Shown one piece after another: positions 36,801-46,038 of a stretch of 64,000 nt of DNA. Each line of letters opens with the position of its first letter. The stretch's first letter is position 1. The DNA is from Pseudomonas sp. efr-133-TYG-5 (GTDB lineage: Bacteria; Pseudomonadota; Gammaproteobacteria; Pseudomonadales; Pseudomonadaceae). The position numbers and the translations under genes are program-made. Below the pieces are notes generated by a model that had not been told where the DNA came from, did not search any database, and worked only from the letters and a program-made list of their open reading frames with translations. Location: NCBI RefSeq assembly GCF_030209175.1, contig NZ_JARVSM010000001.1, positions 372,001-436,000 on the forward strand, written 5' to 3'.

Positions 36801-37375
36801 TTGAGTTTGCGGAATACCGTCTGATCGTCGCCGAACACCAGTTTGTGCCCGCTGCTGCTGTGCTGGAAGTGGAAGTGAATGCCTTCCTCTTCGCACAGGC
36901 GCTGGATGAAATGCAGGTCGGACTCGTCGTACTGCACACAGTACTCGCGCTCGGGGTACTCGGCGTTGAGCTGGAAGCTGTAGGCGTCGGCCAGAATGCC
37001 GCGGTCTTCCAGCACCTGGGCGATGATCTTCGGCACGCTCAGGTGCTGGAAGATCTGCTGGTCATGGTTGTGCCGCAGGTAGGCCAGTTGCGGCACCAGG
37101 CTCAGGCTGTAGCGGGTCAGGGTCTTGCCGGAGTCGCCTTGCTCGATGCGATAGACCAGGCCGTGGATCTTGCCTTCGCCGGTGGCGCCGAAGGTCAGCA
37201 CGCCGGGCTTGTGCAGCAGTTCTTCGAGCTTGAGGTCGGGACGCGCGCTGACCAGTTCGAGGTCGAAACGGAAGGGTTGGTTGAGGGCTTCGCGACCGGT
37301 GAAGCTGAGAACCTGCAGGTCGGCGTTGGTGCCTTCGAGGGTAAGGGTAATGTGGGTAGCGTTGGCGTCCAGCAT
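33878..37375 (-). CDS. VgrG spike fused to Tle1-like (DUF2235) lipase
   Basis: 1165 residues. Residues 1 to about 630 are VgrG: gp27-like base (HITLTLEGTNADLQVLSF), OB-fold (WDRDGQANDQTTCWLRVASG), and a gp5-type needle (AGEKVVVDAGMELTAKAGGS). After a Pro/Glu-rich linker (about 640-690) comes a DUF2235 alpha/beta hydrolase: FFDGTGNN (699-706), nucleophile GFSRG (S848), IYDTV (D901) and PGVHSDLGGGY (H965). This is an evolved VgrG carrying its own phospholipase toxin for type VI secretion. Base composition drops sharply at the linker. I prefer the ATG at 37375 (GGA 9 bases upstream) over 37393. No PAAR, Tap or Eag gene is adjacent. Confidence 0.93.
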   Translation of the reverse strand: MLDANATHITLTLEGTNADLQVLSFTGREALNQPFRFDLELVSARPDLKLEELLHKPGVLTFGATGEGKIHGLVYRIEQGDSGKTLTRYSLSLVPQLAYLRHNHDQQIFQHLSVPKIIAQVLEDRGILADAYSFQLNAEYPEREYCVQYDESDLHFIQRLCEEEGIHFHFQHSSSGHKLVFGDDQTVFRKLKAVSYQQDSGMSADKPVIKRFNLRLETRTSRVSRRDYDFEKPKILPEGAAKSAFAPDLEDYDYPGRFTTRERGKFLSTRALERHRSDYKLAEGKGDEPTLTSGHFLTLAEHPRAEWNDLWLLLEVFHEGKQPQVLGENVTSDVTDNKSDFHQGYRNSFLATPWDAHYRPALEHPKPKVLGSQTAIVTGPPGEEIHCDEYGRVKVQFHWDRDGQANDQTTCWLRVASGWAGSAYGGIAIPRVGMEVLVTFLEGDPDQPLVTGCLYHKENVVPYDLPANKTRSTFKTLSSPGGKGYNEFRIEDKKGVEQIYLHAQRDWDENIEHDQKIRIGNERHDTVEANTLSEFRVEEHRITHLDRKTETRADDHLTVGVTRHLKVGTAQFVEAGTEIHYHAGEKVVVDAGMELTAKAGGSFVKVDAGGVTISGAQVKVNSGGGPGVGSGIAILTPLTPALAAADAKGNLLSAPPIGKFSAAPEVAPTKTMPTTAEDTLEEEEEEVEIEDITLRLGMFFDGTGNNRSNSERVYGCFAPDVNLQDVAEEIRKFCASYGYDGKGSSPDNSYGNDVSNVARLYELYIDQSVEEIPADAEMASMPIYVDGIGTSSTAEDSVYSQGTGLGAQGVRTRVEETPQQILKAIRAFQSNNPDKRIKEIQFDIFGFSRGSAAARDFANEVMKGQESLLAKALPAGSPVLTDAFKWRPKTDVSINFIGIYDTVAAIANPLVGDFTGHNARNPGINIYLPPGIAKKIVHLVARNERRYNFSLNSAGSADIVMPGVHSDLGGGYLPKAVERVLVSKPRRSDVDRSTPISEANSYKLAQQDLRRLQDQMAQYNLPLELRTWEVPFTSRERDDRTPKKHVYAAVSSQREVRSDLSLIYLRIMRQLAVDNDVPFDEIDEGEPRLALPSELLPISEKLMSYALGKSPTAGLTAQQEELLFQRYVHLSDNWNAAKGMNNSDLEVLFINRPTDNNLRTVHPNE

Positions 37376-37393
37376 GCCTTGAATTCCGTCCAT

Positions 37394-37751
37394 TGAATAA
37401 GCAGGGGACGGATGTTGCAGGATTCGTCGATTTCGTACAACCCGCAGAAGGCGTAGGCAATGACCGTCGCGGGACTAGGGAAAACCCTTAGATAGAGCGT
37501 TTCGCCCCGTAAAATCAGGCATTCGCCGGCAATCGGCTGACACACGTGTTGCCCGCAGACCCGACCGCACGCACAAGAACAATCAGTCAGTTTCAGACTA
37601 AAGTCGTCTTTGGCCCGTCAAAGCCATCTGCCATCATTGCTGTTCACCCCCGCGTGTTTCACTTCCTCCTGGCTCAGCATTGAGCCGGGACGGGAGCTAT
37701 TTTTTTGGCTTATTGCGCCACTGCGCAAACGCTGTTCGGTTGGAGTTTTTC
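37394..37751. promoter_or_regulatory. Divergent region between vgrG and the OprD porin
   Basis: 358 bases without a gene. It contains an imperfect palindrome CTAGGGAAAACCCTTAG (37475-37491), a small GGCTCA/TGAGCC hairpin (37671-37686) and the ribosome site of the porin gene. It must hold both divergent promoters; no clear -35/-10 pair stood out. Confidence 0.4.
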
Positions 37752-39053
37752 ATGCGTCCCCCATTTCCCCTTGTCACCCCGCGCCAGTCGTTCGGCGTCG
37801 GCGCCGTACTGCTGTGCGTCGGCGTTAGCGTTCCGGCCCAGGCCAGCGGTTTTCTAGAAGACACCACGGCGAAGATCGAATCGCGCACGGTGTACTTCAA
37901 TCGCGATTTTCGTGATGGCCACACCGCCAGCGACCAGGGCGCGTCCAAGCGCGAAGAGTCGGCGCAGGGCTTTATTCTCAACCTGCAATCGGGGTACACC
38001 GAGGGCACCGTCGGTTTCGGCATCGACGCCCTGGGCATGCTCGGTCTTCAGCTCGACTCCAGCCCTGATCGTAGCAACAGCGGCTTGCTGCCATCCAGCG
38101 GCGAGAACCCGCGCGGCTCGAAGGGGCAGTACGCGAAAATGGGCCTGACCGCCAAGGTCAAAGTCTCGGACACGGTGTTGAAGTACGGCGCGCTGCTGCC
38201 GGATCTGCCGCTGCTCAAGTACAACGATGGGCGCCTGCTGCCGACCCTGTTCAACGGCGCGCTGCTGACCTCCAGGGAGATCAAGGACTTGACCTTCATG
38301 GCGGCACGTCTGGACAACTACACCGCTCGCGATTCCACCGACTCGCAGGACATCCGGGTGCACTGCAAGAACAAGCGTTACGCGTGCAACATCACTGCCG
38401 ATCACTTCGACATGTACGGCTTCGATTACAAGATCAACGATCGCCTGACGGCGCAGTATCACTACGCGGAGCTGGAGGACATCTACCGTCAGCACTTCAT
38501 CGGCCTGCTGGCCAATCAGCCGCTGGGTGAAGGCGTGTTGAAAGCCGATCTGCGGGTACTGAAAAGCGCTGACAGCGGCGACGCCCGTGCCGGCTCCATC
38601 GACAACCGCGCGTTGAGCGGCATGCTCTCGTACGGCATCAGCGGCCACACGTTCAGCGCCGGGTGGCAGCGCATGAACGGCGACAACTCGATGCCGTACC
38701 TCGATGGCAGCAACCCATATCTGGTCAACTACGTGCAGGTCAACGACTTCGCCGCCGCGCAGGAGCGCTCCTGGCAACTGCGTTACGACTATGACTTCAA
38801 AGCCATCGGCATCAACGGCCTGAGCTTCCTGACCCGCTATGTGAACGGTGACCACATCAAGGTCCCGGGCAGCGATCAGGAAGGCAAGGAGTGGGAACGC
38901 GACAGCGAGTTGAAGTACGAGATCCAGACGGGCACGTTCAAGGATGTCAGCCTGCGTCTGCGCAATGCGACTTACCGCAGCAACTATGAAAAATTTGCGC
39001 GGGATGTGGATGAGACCCGGTTGATTGTCAGTTACAACTTTTCGCTGTTGTAA
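37752..39053 (+). CDS. OprD-family outer-membrane porin
   Basis: 433 residues. A signal peptide ends near VPAQASG. The OprD pattern follows: FLEDTTAKIESRTVYFNRDF, a GFILNLQSGYTEGTVGFG strand, KVKVSDTVLKYGALLPDLP, and the C-terminal strand ending VSYNFSLL. These 18-stranded channels import small acidic or aromatic substrates; specificity cannot be called. GGAG lies before the ATG at 37752. REP elements follow the gene. Confidence 0.93.
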   Translation: MRPPFPLVTPRQSFGVGAVLLCVGVSVPAQASGFLEDTTAKIESRTVYFNRDFRDGHTASDQGASKREESAQGFILNLQSGYTEGTVGFGIDALGMLGLQLDSSPDRSNSGLLPSSGENPRGSKGQYAKMGLTAKVKVSDTVLKYGALLPDLPLLKYNDGRLLPTLFNGALLTSREIKDLTFMAARLDNYTARDSTDSQDIRVHCKNKRYACNITADHFDMYGFDYKINDRLTAQYHYAELEDIYRQHFIGLLANQPLGEGVLKADLRVLKSADSGDARAGSIDNRALSGMLSYGISGHTFSAGWQRMNGDNSMPYLDGSNPYLVNYVQVNDFAAAQERSWQLRYDYDFKAIGINGLSFLTRYVNGDHIKVPGSDQEGKEWERDSELKYEIQTGTFKDVSLRLRNATYRSNYEKFARDVDETRLIVSYNFSLL

Positions 39054-39077
39054 CTGTTGGAGCAGCTGTGTCTGCAG

Positions 39078-39186
39078 GAGCGCTTTCGCGAGCAAGCCCG
39101 CTCCCACCGGGGATCAGTTCCGAGCACAAAATCTGTGTTCGCGGATGACCCTCGGTGGGAGCGGGCTTGTTCGCGAAGGCGTCTTT
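39078..39186. repeat. REP pair downstream of the OprD gene
   Basis: TTCGCGAGCAAGCCCGCTCCCA (near 39089-39110) and its inverse TGGGAGCGGGCTTGTTCGCGAA (near 39156-39177) form a long inverted pair of a Pseudomonas REP class with the core GCAAGCCCGCTCCCA. The transcript would fold into one extended hairpin. Confidence 0.8.
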
Positions 39187-39196
39187 ACAGACTCAC

Positions 39197-39817
39197 CTAC
39201 AACCAATGCCAGAACCGGCTCCAGAAACCGCGATTCAGGTCGTTCTTGCACCCGGCGTATTGCTGGGCATAGACGTTGGAACGGTTCTGCACCTTGCTTG
39301 CGGCGCCCATCAGCCAGGCCTTGCTGGCAAAGGTCCGCTGTCGATAACCGCCCCAGCCTTCGTGGTAGTTGAGGTACTGGTTGTAGGCATCGTACTTGTA
39401 GACGCCGTTGATCGAAGTGGTCTTGTCCATGTACCAGCCAACGAAATCGATGGCGTCATCGAAGTCTTCGCGGTCGGCGCCGTGGCGGCCGGTGCTCTTC
39501 TGATAATCAGCCCACACCTCATCCTTGGCTTGCGCGTAGCCCGACGCGGTGGAAACCCGACCCCACGGAATCACCCACAACAGGTATTTGCGTGGCGTCT
39601 TGGCGTCGTAGCGATAGCCGGACTCCTGGTACATGATCGCGAACGGCACCTGGATCGGTACGCCCCAGCGCTTCTGCGTGACTTGCGCCGCGTCGTACCA
39701 GTCGCTTTTTTCCCGGAAGATCTCGCAGATGTCCTCAGGGGAACGCGGCGGCGAGGTGCCGCAGCCAGTCAGAAGTGCCGCCAGTGTAAAAAGTCCAACC
39801 GTCCGCCGCGAATTCAA
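39197..39817 (-). CDS. Lytic-transglycosylase-like lipoprotein
   Basis: 206 residues with a lipobox (LAALLTGCGTSPP), so it is probably lipid-anchored. The mature part has an SLT-type fold pattern: VPIQVPFAIMYQESGYRYDA carries the likely catalytic Glu, followed by GYAQAKDEVWADYQ and AYNQYLNYHEGWGGY. Such enzymes cleave peptidoglycan. The start codon is TTG at 39817; no ATG or GTG lies in frame upstream before a stop, and GACGG is the only ribosome-site-like sequence. Confidence 0.82.
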   Translation of the reverse strand: MNSRRTVGLFTLAALLTGCGTSPPRSPEDICEIFREKSDWYDAAQVTQKRWGVPIQVPFAIMYQESGYRYDAKTPRKYLLWVIPWGRVSTASGYAQAKDEVWADYQKSTGRHGADREDFDDAIDFVGWYMDKTTSINGVYKYDAYNQYLNYHEGWGGYRQRTFASKAWLMGAASKVQNRSNVYAQQYAGCKNDLNRGFWSRFWHWL

Positions 39818-39863
39818 AAGCCGTCATCCCGTCATGCGCAAAAAAGGGCGACAGTCTACGCGC

Positions 39864-40802
39864 TCAGCTCAACTGGTGACGATAGGGCAGATCCGGACCG
39901 GTCTTGCTGCACGTCAGGGCCGCCGCCTGTACGGCAAACCTGAGCATCGCGTCGATCTGCTCGCGACGGAGTTCCTCAACACCTGCGACCGAGTCCAGTT
40001 CCTGCTCGGTCAGCCAGGTGATCAGCGCCGCTTGAAAGGTATCGCCGGCACCGACGGTATCAGCGATCTTCACCGAGCATGCCGGTACCGACCATGAGCC
40101 ATGGACGCGACTGAATACCGTGGCGCCCTCGCCGCCACGGGTAAGGAACACCAACCGGCAACGATGCGCCAGCCAGCCTTCGATGACGCGCTGCGGATCC
40201 TGCTCGGGGTAGAGCAGGCTGAGGTCTTCGTCGCTGACCTTGATCAGGTCTGCCAGCGGCACCAGCGTGGCGATGCGCTCGCGCCACAGGTCGATGTTCG
40301 GTTCGGGGTTGAGGCGCACATTGGGGTCGAGGGTGATCAGGCGCTTGCCGCTTTCACGCCGGACCAGGGCGAGCAGGGTGTCGGCAATCGGCTGCACCAC
40401 CAGCGAGAACGAACCGATGTGCAAGCCACGTACTTCAGCGCCCAGCGTGGGCAGGTGCACCAGGCTCAGTTGCCGGTCGGCGCAGCCCTCGCCGCGAAAA
40501 CTGTAATGCGGCGAGCCATTGGCGCCCACCGCGACCATCGCCAGGGTGGTCGGCGCGGCGAACTCGAGCAGATAGTCCGGGTGCACGCCTTCTTCGTGCA
40601 GCACCTGCTGCAAGCGGCGGCCGAGGTAGTCGCTGGACAGTCCGGCGAACAATGCCGAGTCCACGCCCAGGCGGCGCAAACCGACTGCGACGTTGAACGG
40701 CGAGCCACCGGCAATCGCCTTGAAATTGACTTTCGATGCCAGGCCGCTGGCATCGTCGGCGCTGAAGAAATCGAACAGGGCTTCGCCACACACCAGGTAC
40801 AT
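39864..40802 (-). CDS. mtlZ: PfkB-family fructokinase MtlZ
   Basis: 312 residues. Ribokinase/PfkB fold with the two signatures AGGSPFNVAVGLRRLG and DTVGAGDTFQAALI (catalytic Asp in GAGD). It would phosphorylate the fructose made by the polyol dehydrogenase. It is the last gene of the mtl operon, 13 bases after mtlY. The ATG at 40802 (MYLVCGEALFDFF) is preferred over longer frames that would overlap mtlY. Confidence 0.93.
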   Translation of the reverse strand: MYLVCGEALFDFFSADDASGLASKVNFKAIAGGSPFNVAVGLRRLGVDSALFAGLSSDYLGRRLQQVLHEEGVHPDYLLEFAAPTTLAMVAVGANGSPHYSFRGEGCADRQLSLVHLPTLGAEVRGLHIGSFSLVVQPIADTLLALVRRESGKRLITLDPNVRLNPEPNIDLWRERIATLVPLADLIKVSDEDLSLLYPEQDPQRVIEGWLAHRCRLVFLTRGGEGATVFSRVHGSWSVPACSVKIADTVGAGDTFQAALITWLTEQELDSVAGVEELRREQIDAMLRFAVQAAALTCSKTGPDLPYRHQLS

Positions 40803-40815
40803 AGTTGTTTGCTCT

Positions 40816-42312
40816 TTATAGGGTTGCGACATGCTGTCGATAGCGTTCATAGGCCTGCTGGAACGCGGCGACACGGGCGGCGTCTGGCAGGGTTCCACTG
40901 TTCAGGTCGAGCTTCACGCAGCGCTGGCAGAGATCGGCCAGGGTGTCCTCGTGGCCGTTCGACCACGACTTGCACCACGCCGCCTGAATCGCCGCGCCGA
41001 GGGCGGCAGCTTCGCTTTGTTCGGTGCAGATCACCGGGGTGTTCATGATGTCGGCGACGATCTGCCGCCACACCGCACTCTTCGAACCGCCGCCGATCAG
41101 GCAAATGCTGCGGCTTTGTAAACCATTCTGGCGCAGCAGATCCAGTCCATAGCGCAAACCGAACGTGGTGCCTTCGACCACCGCGCGACACAGGTTGGCC
41201 CGGTTCAGGTTGCTCATGGTCAGGCCGTGCAGGCTGCCGCTGGCATGAGGCAGGGCGGGGACGCGCTCACCGTTGAGGAATGGCAGCATGCTCACGCCTT
41301 CGGCGCCGATGGGCGCTTGCGCCACCAGAGCGTTGAACTGCTCGAGATCGAGGTCGAACAGTTCGCGGATCACCCCGGTGGCGTTGGTCAGGTTCATCGT
41401 GCAGATCAACGGCAGCCAGCCACCGCTGGAGGAGCAGAAGGTTGCCACCGAGGCATCGGCGCTGACTTTCGGCGCTTCGGCGTAGGCGTACACGGTACCG
41501 GAGGAACCGAGGCTCATAGTGATAGCGCCGGGGTGGATATTGCCGGTACCGATGGCGCCCATCATGTTGTCGCCGCCGCCGCTGGAGACCAGTGCCTGGG
41601 GGTTGAGGCCCAGGTGTTCGGCGATGGCCGGCAGAAGCGTGCCGACGGCCTGATGGGCATCGATCAGCTCCGGCAGCGCGGCTTGCAGGCGTCCGCTGGC
41701 GTCGATGTCCCGCAACAGTTGCAGGTCCCACTGGCGGCTGCGGACGTTGAAGTAGCCGGTGCCGGAGGCATCGCCGTACTCGCTGCAGCTACGGCCGGTG
41801 AGCCAGAAATTCAGGTAGTCGTGGGGCAGCAGGACCCGCGCGATGCGGGCGAACACGGCGGGATGCTGCTCCTTGGTCCACAGCAGTTTGGACACGGTGT
41901 AGCCCGGAGCAATGACCACGCCGAGGCGCTCCAGCGAGCCGTTTTCACCGCCCAGGTGTTTGAGCAGGCGATCGTTTTCGGCGGTGGTCTCGGTGTCGCA
42001 CCAGAGTTTCGCCGGGCGCAGTACTTGGCCCTGATCATCAAGCAACACCAGACCGTGCTGTTGGCCCGAAACGCCGATGCCGAGAATCGCCTGGCCGTCG
42101 ACATTCGCCGCCAGCAAGGCGCGGCGGGTGGCGAGGGCGAAGGCGTCTAGCCACTGCTGGGTGTCCTGTTCGCGGCGGCCGTTGGCGCCGCTGATCAGCG
42201 TATGCGCGGCGGCGCCCTGGCCGAGCACCTCGCCGCTGGCGGCGTCGAGGATGATTGCCTTGGTGCCCTGGGTACCGCAGTCGATGCCGAGGAACAGTTG
42301 TTGTGTTGTCAT
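40816..42312 (-). CDS. mtlY: Xylulokinase MtlY
   Basis: 498 residues of the FGGY carbohydrate kinase family. FLGIDCGTQGTKAI at the start, GISVSGQQHG-like GVSGQQHGLVLLD, and the C-terminal GGGSKSAVWRQIVADIMN are typical of xylulokinase. It phosphorylates xylulose derived from arabitol. GGAGAG lies before the ATG at 42312. A dispersed repeat (42327-42437) separates it from mtlD. Confidence 0.94.
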   Translation of the reverse strand: MTTQQLFLGIDCGTQGTKAIILDAASGEVLGQGAAAHTLISGANGRREQDTQQWLDAFALATRRALLAANVDGQAILGIGVSGQQHGLVLLDDQGQVLRPAKLWCDTETTAENDRLLKHLGGENGSLERLGVVIAPGYTVSKLLWTKEQHPAVFARIARVLLPHDYLNFWLTGRSCSEYGDASGTGYFNVRSRQWDLQLLRDIDASGRLQAALPELIDAHQAVGTLLPAIAEHLGLNPQALVSSGGGDNMMGAIGTGNIHPGAITMSLGSSGTVYAYAEAPKVSADASVATFCSSSGGWLPLICTMNLTNATGVIRELFDLDLEQFNALVAQAPIGAEGVSMLPFLNGERVPALPHASGSLHGLTMSNLNRANLCRAVVEGTTFGLRYGLDLLRQNGLQSRSICLIGGGSKSAVWRQIVADIMNTPVICTEQSEAAALGAAIQAAWCKSWSNGHEDTLADLCQRCVKLDLNSGTLPDAARVAAFQQAYERYRQHVATL

Positions 42313-42326
42313 AGGCTCTCCACACA

Positions 42327-42437
42327 GATCGGTCCCACGCTCGGCGTGGGAATGCAGCCCGGAACGCTTCGCGTCCCATTCAACAGCAGACGCAGAGCGT
42401 CGATTGAGTCATTCCCGTGCAGACCGCGGGAACGATC
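42327..42437. repeat. 112-bp dispersed repeat, copy 2
   Basis: Its ends GATCGGTCCCACGC (42327-42340) and GCGGGAACGATC (42426-42437) match those of the copy at 18931-19042, and the interior shares TGCAGCCCGGaACGCTtCGCGTCCC. The right end runs into the mtlD stop codon (TGA at 42436-42438), so the element landed exactly at a gene end inside the operon. Confidence 0.8.
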
Positions 42438-43911
42438 AGGCGGCGAGAATCTTTTCCAGAGTCCGCGTCACCCCCACCTCGCGCAAGCTGTTGCAGCACC
42501 ATTCGAACGCCGCCACGAACTCCGCCGACCGAGGAATGGCCGTGCCGAAGATCTCCTCGACGCCCAGCAGACGCTGGGTGATCAAGGCATCATCGGCCAC
42601 CAGCCCCTGGCAGAACGCCGCGCGCGGATCCGGAATCGAATAAGTGTCGCCATTCTCGTCCACACCCTTCAAGTAAAGCGCCCAAGCCGCCACCACCAGC
42701 GCCGCCCGTCTGGTCTCCTGCCCATCGGCAATCAAGCGATTGATAGTCGGAACGGTGAACTTGGGAAACTTCGACGAGCCATCGGAGCACACGCGCTCCA
42801 ATTGATCGGCAATCGCCTGATTGGAGAAGCGCGCGACCAGCGTGTCCTTGTAATCGGCCAGGTCAATGCCTGGCACCGGTGCCAGTTGCGGGGTCACGTC
42901 GAGGTCCATGTAGGCGCGCATGTAGCGCACGAACAACGGGTCGTTCATGGTTTCGTGAACGAAGCGGTAGCCCTTGAGAAAACCCAGGTAAGTCAGCGCC
43001 AGATGACTGCCGTTGAGCAGTTTGATTTTCATCTCTTCGTAAGGCGAGACGTCGTCGGTGAACTGCACGCCGACCTTCTCCCACGCCGGGCGGCCGTTGC
43101 CGAACTTGTCTTCCAGCACCCACTGCACGAACGGTTCGCACACCACCGGCCAGGCATCGTCCACCGCGTGTCTGTCGGCCAGTTGCAGGCGGTGCGCGGT
43201 GCTGGTCATCGGCGTGATGCGGTCGACCATGGCATTGGGGAAGCTGACATTGGCGTCGATCCAGCTGCACAGGTCGCTGTCGCGCAGCGTGGCAAACGCC
43301 AGCAACGCCTTGCGGGTGACTGCGCCGTTGTGCGGCAGGTTATCGCAGGACATCACGGTAAACGCCGGAATGCCGGCCGCGCGGCGTTGTTCCAGCGCCG
43401 CGCACAAGAAGCCGAACAAGGTTGTCGGTGCATGCGGATGCGCCAGGTCATGCTGGATCTGCGGCAGATGGGCCATGAATTCGCCGCTGCTGTCATCGAT
43501 GCAATAGCCGCCTTCGGTAATGGTCAGCGAGACGATGCGGATCTGTGGATCGGCGAGCTTGTCGATCAACGCCCGGGCGCCGTCCTCGGCCAGCAGCATG
43601 TCGCGGATCGCGCCGATCACCCGCACTTCGGTGTCATCACTGTCGCCGAGCTCGAACAGGGTGAACAGGTAGTCCTGTTCCTTGAGGTCATCGTGGGCCC
43701 GGCGATCTTCGGCGCGCAGGCCGACACCGCAGATCGCCCAGTCGAGCGCCTCGCCGGTGTTCATCAGGGCGTCGGTGTAATACGCCTGGTGGGCGCGGTG
43801 GAAACCGCCGACGCCGATGTGCGCGATGCCCTGGCGGGTGTCGCCGAGGTTATAGGCCGGCAACTGCACTTCGGCGGCGAGGCGATGGAGGTTGTGTTGA
43901 TTGAGTTTCAT
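42436..43911 (-). CDS. mtlD: Mannitol/polyol 2-dehydrogenase MtlD
   Basis: 491 residues of the long-chain polyol dehydrogenase family. The NAD-binding start GIAHIGVGGFHRAHQAYY and the catalytic region KIKLLNGSHLALTYLGFLKG (catalytic Lys) are diagnostic. It oxidises mannitol to fructose, arabitol to xylulose and sorbitol to fructose. Located between the transporter genes and the two kinases, it makes the product they phosphorylate. Confidence 0.96.
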   Translation of the reverse strand: MKLNQHNLHRLAAEVQLPAYNLGDTRQGIAHIGVGGFHRAHQAYYTDALMNTGEALDWAICGVGLRAEDRRAHDDLKEQDYLFTLFELGDSDDTEVRVIGAIRDMLLAEDGARALIDKLADPQIRIVSLTITEGGYCIDDSSGEFMAHLPQIQHDLAHPHAPTTLFGFLCAALEQRRAAGIPAFTVMSCDNLPHNGAVTRKALLAFATLRDSDLCSWIDANVSFPNAMVDRITPMTSTAHRLQLADRHAVDDAWPVVCEPFVQWVLEDKFGNGRPAWEKVGVQFTDDVSPYEEMKIKLLNGSHLALTYLGFLKGYRFVHETMNDPLFVRYMRAYMDLDVTPQLAPVPGIDLADYKDTLVARFSNQAIADQLERVCSDGSSKFPKFTVPTINRLIADGQETRRAALVVAAWALYLKGVDENGDTYSIPDPRAAFCQGLVADDALITQRLLGVEEIFGTAIPRSAEFVAAFEWCCNSLREVGVTRTLEKILAA

Positions 43912-43929
43912 TGGGCAGGTCTCGAAATA

Positions 43930-45033
<1,104 letters not shown>

Positions 45034-45082
45034 GATAATGGGCCTCCGCAGTATTGTTATTCGTTTGGGCCGGGCGAATTTT

Positions 45083-45180
45083 TGTGTGGGAGCGAGCCTG
45101 CGCGCGAACGCGGTGCGTCAATCACCATCAAGGCCGACTGACACGGCCACTTCGCGAGCAGGCGCGCTTCCACAGGGGAT
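45083..45180. repeat. REP pair between mtlG and mtlK
   Basis: TGTGGGAGCGAGCCTGCGCGCGAA and its inverse TTCGCGAGCAGGCGCGCTTCCACA flank a spacer of about 50 bases. It is the GAGCAGGCTCGCTCCC REP class, slightly diverged. Its hairpin lies inside the operon and may act on mRNA decay. Confidence 0.75.
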
Positions 45181-45199
45181 TGGGTGCAGTTGGAGCACG

Positions 45200-46030
45200 T
45201 CATTTCACGGCACCGAACGACAGGCCGCGGACCAGCTGTTTCTGGCTGATCCAGCCGAAGATCAGGATCGGCGCGCAAGCCAGGGTCGACACCGCCGACA
45301 ACTTGGCCCAGAACAAGCCTTCAGGACTCGAGTAGGAGGCGATCAGCGCGGTCAGTGGCGCGGCTTTCGACGAGGTCAGGTTGAGTGACCAGAAAGCCTC
45401 GTTCCAGCACAGGATCAGCGACAGCAGCACGGTCGACGCCAGGCCGCCCTTGGCGATCGGCAGCAGCACCCGGACCATTTCCTGCCACAGCGTGGCGCCG
45501 TCCAGGCGCGCAGCCTCGAGGATGTCCTTGGGAATGTCTTTGAAGTAGGTGTAAATCATCCAGACCACGATTGGCAGGTTGATCAGCGTGTAGATCACGA
45601 TCAGCGCGATGCGTGTGTCGAGCAGGCCGAAACTCTTGGCCAGCAGGTAGATCGGCATCAGTACGCCCACCGGTGGCAGCATTTTCGTCGAGAGCATCCA
45701 CAACAGCGTGCCTTTGGTGCGCTGGGTTTCGTAGAACGCCATCGAGTAGGCGGCCGGCACCGCAATCAACAGGCACAGCGCGGTGGCACTGAAGGAAATC
45801 ACCACCGAATTCCAGGCAAAACTGAAGTAGTCGCTGCGTTCGTTGATGTGCAGATAGTTCTCCAGCGTCGGCATGAAGATGAACTGCGGCGGCGTGGCGA
45901 ACGCGTCGATTTCGGTCTTGAAGCTGGTCAGCACCATCCAGAAGATCGGGAAGAAAATCACAATGGCGATGGCCCAGGCCAGGGTGCCGAGCAGCAGGCT
46001 TTGCAGACGACGGGATTGTTGAAGAGTCAT
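45200..46030 (-). CDS. mtlG: Polyol ABC transporter permease MtlG
   Basis: 276 residues with six membrane segments and the MalG-type coupling loop EAARLDGATLWQEMVRVLLP. It starts at the ATG at 46030 (MTLQQSRRLQSLLLGTLAWA), 8 bases after mtlF. It forms the channel together with MtlF. Confidence 0.95.
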   Translation of the reverse strand: MTLQQSRRLQSLLLGTLAWAIAIVIFFPIFWMVLTSFKTEIDAFATPPQFIFMPTLENYLHINERSDYFSFAWNSVVISFSATALCLLIAVPAAYSMAFYETQRTKGTLLWMLSTKMLPPVGVLMPIYLLAKSFGLLDTRIALIVIYTLINLPIVVWMIYTYFKDIPKDILEAARLDGATLWQEMVRVLLPIAKGGLASTVLLSLILCWNEAFWSLNLTSSKAAPLTALIASYSSPEGLFWAKLSAVSTLACAPILIFGWISQKQLVRGLSFGAVK

Positions 46031-46038
46031 GGCAGGCC

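Noticed and set aside
35630..37396. 588-codon open frame on the plus strand opposite the vgrG gene
   Set aside because: It is the antisense shadow of a GC-rich gene; its product is Val/Ala/Gly-rich with no recognisable domain, while the minus strand reads a clear VgrG.
41227..42150. 307-codon plus-strand frame inside mtlY
   Set aside because: Antisense shadow of the xylulokinase gene.
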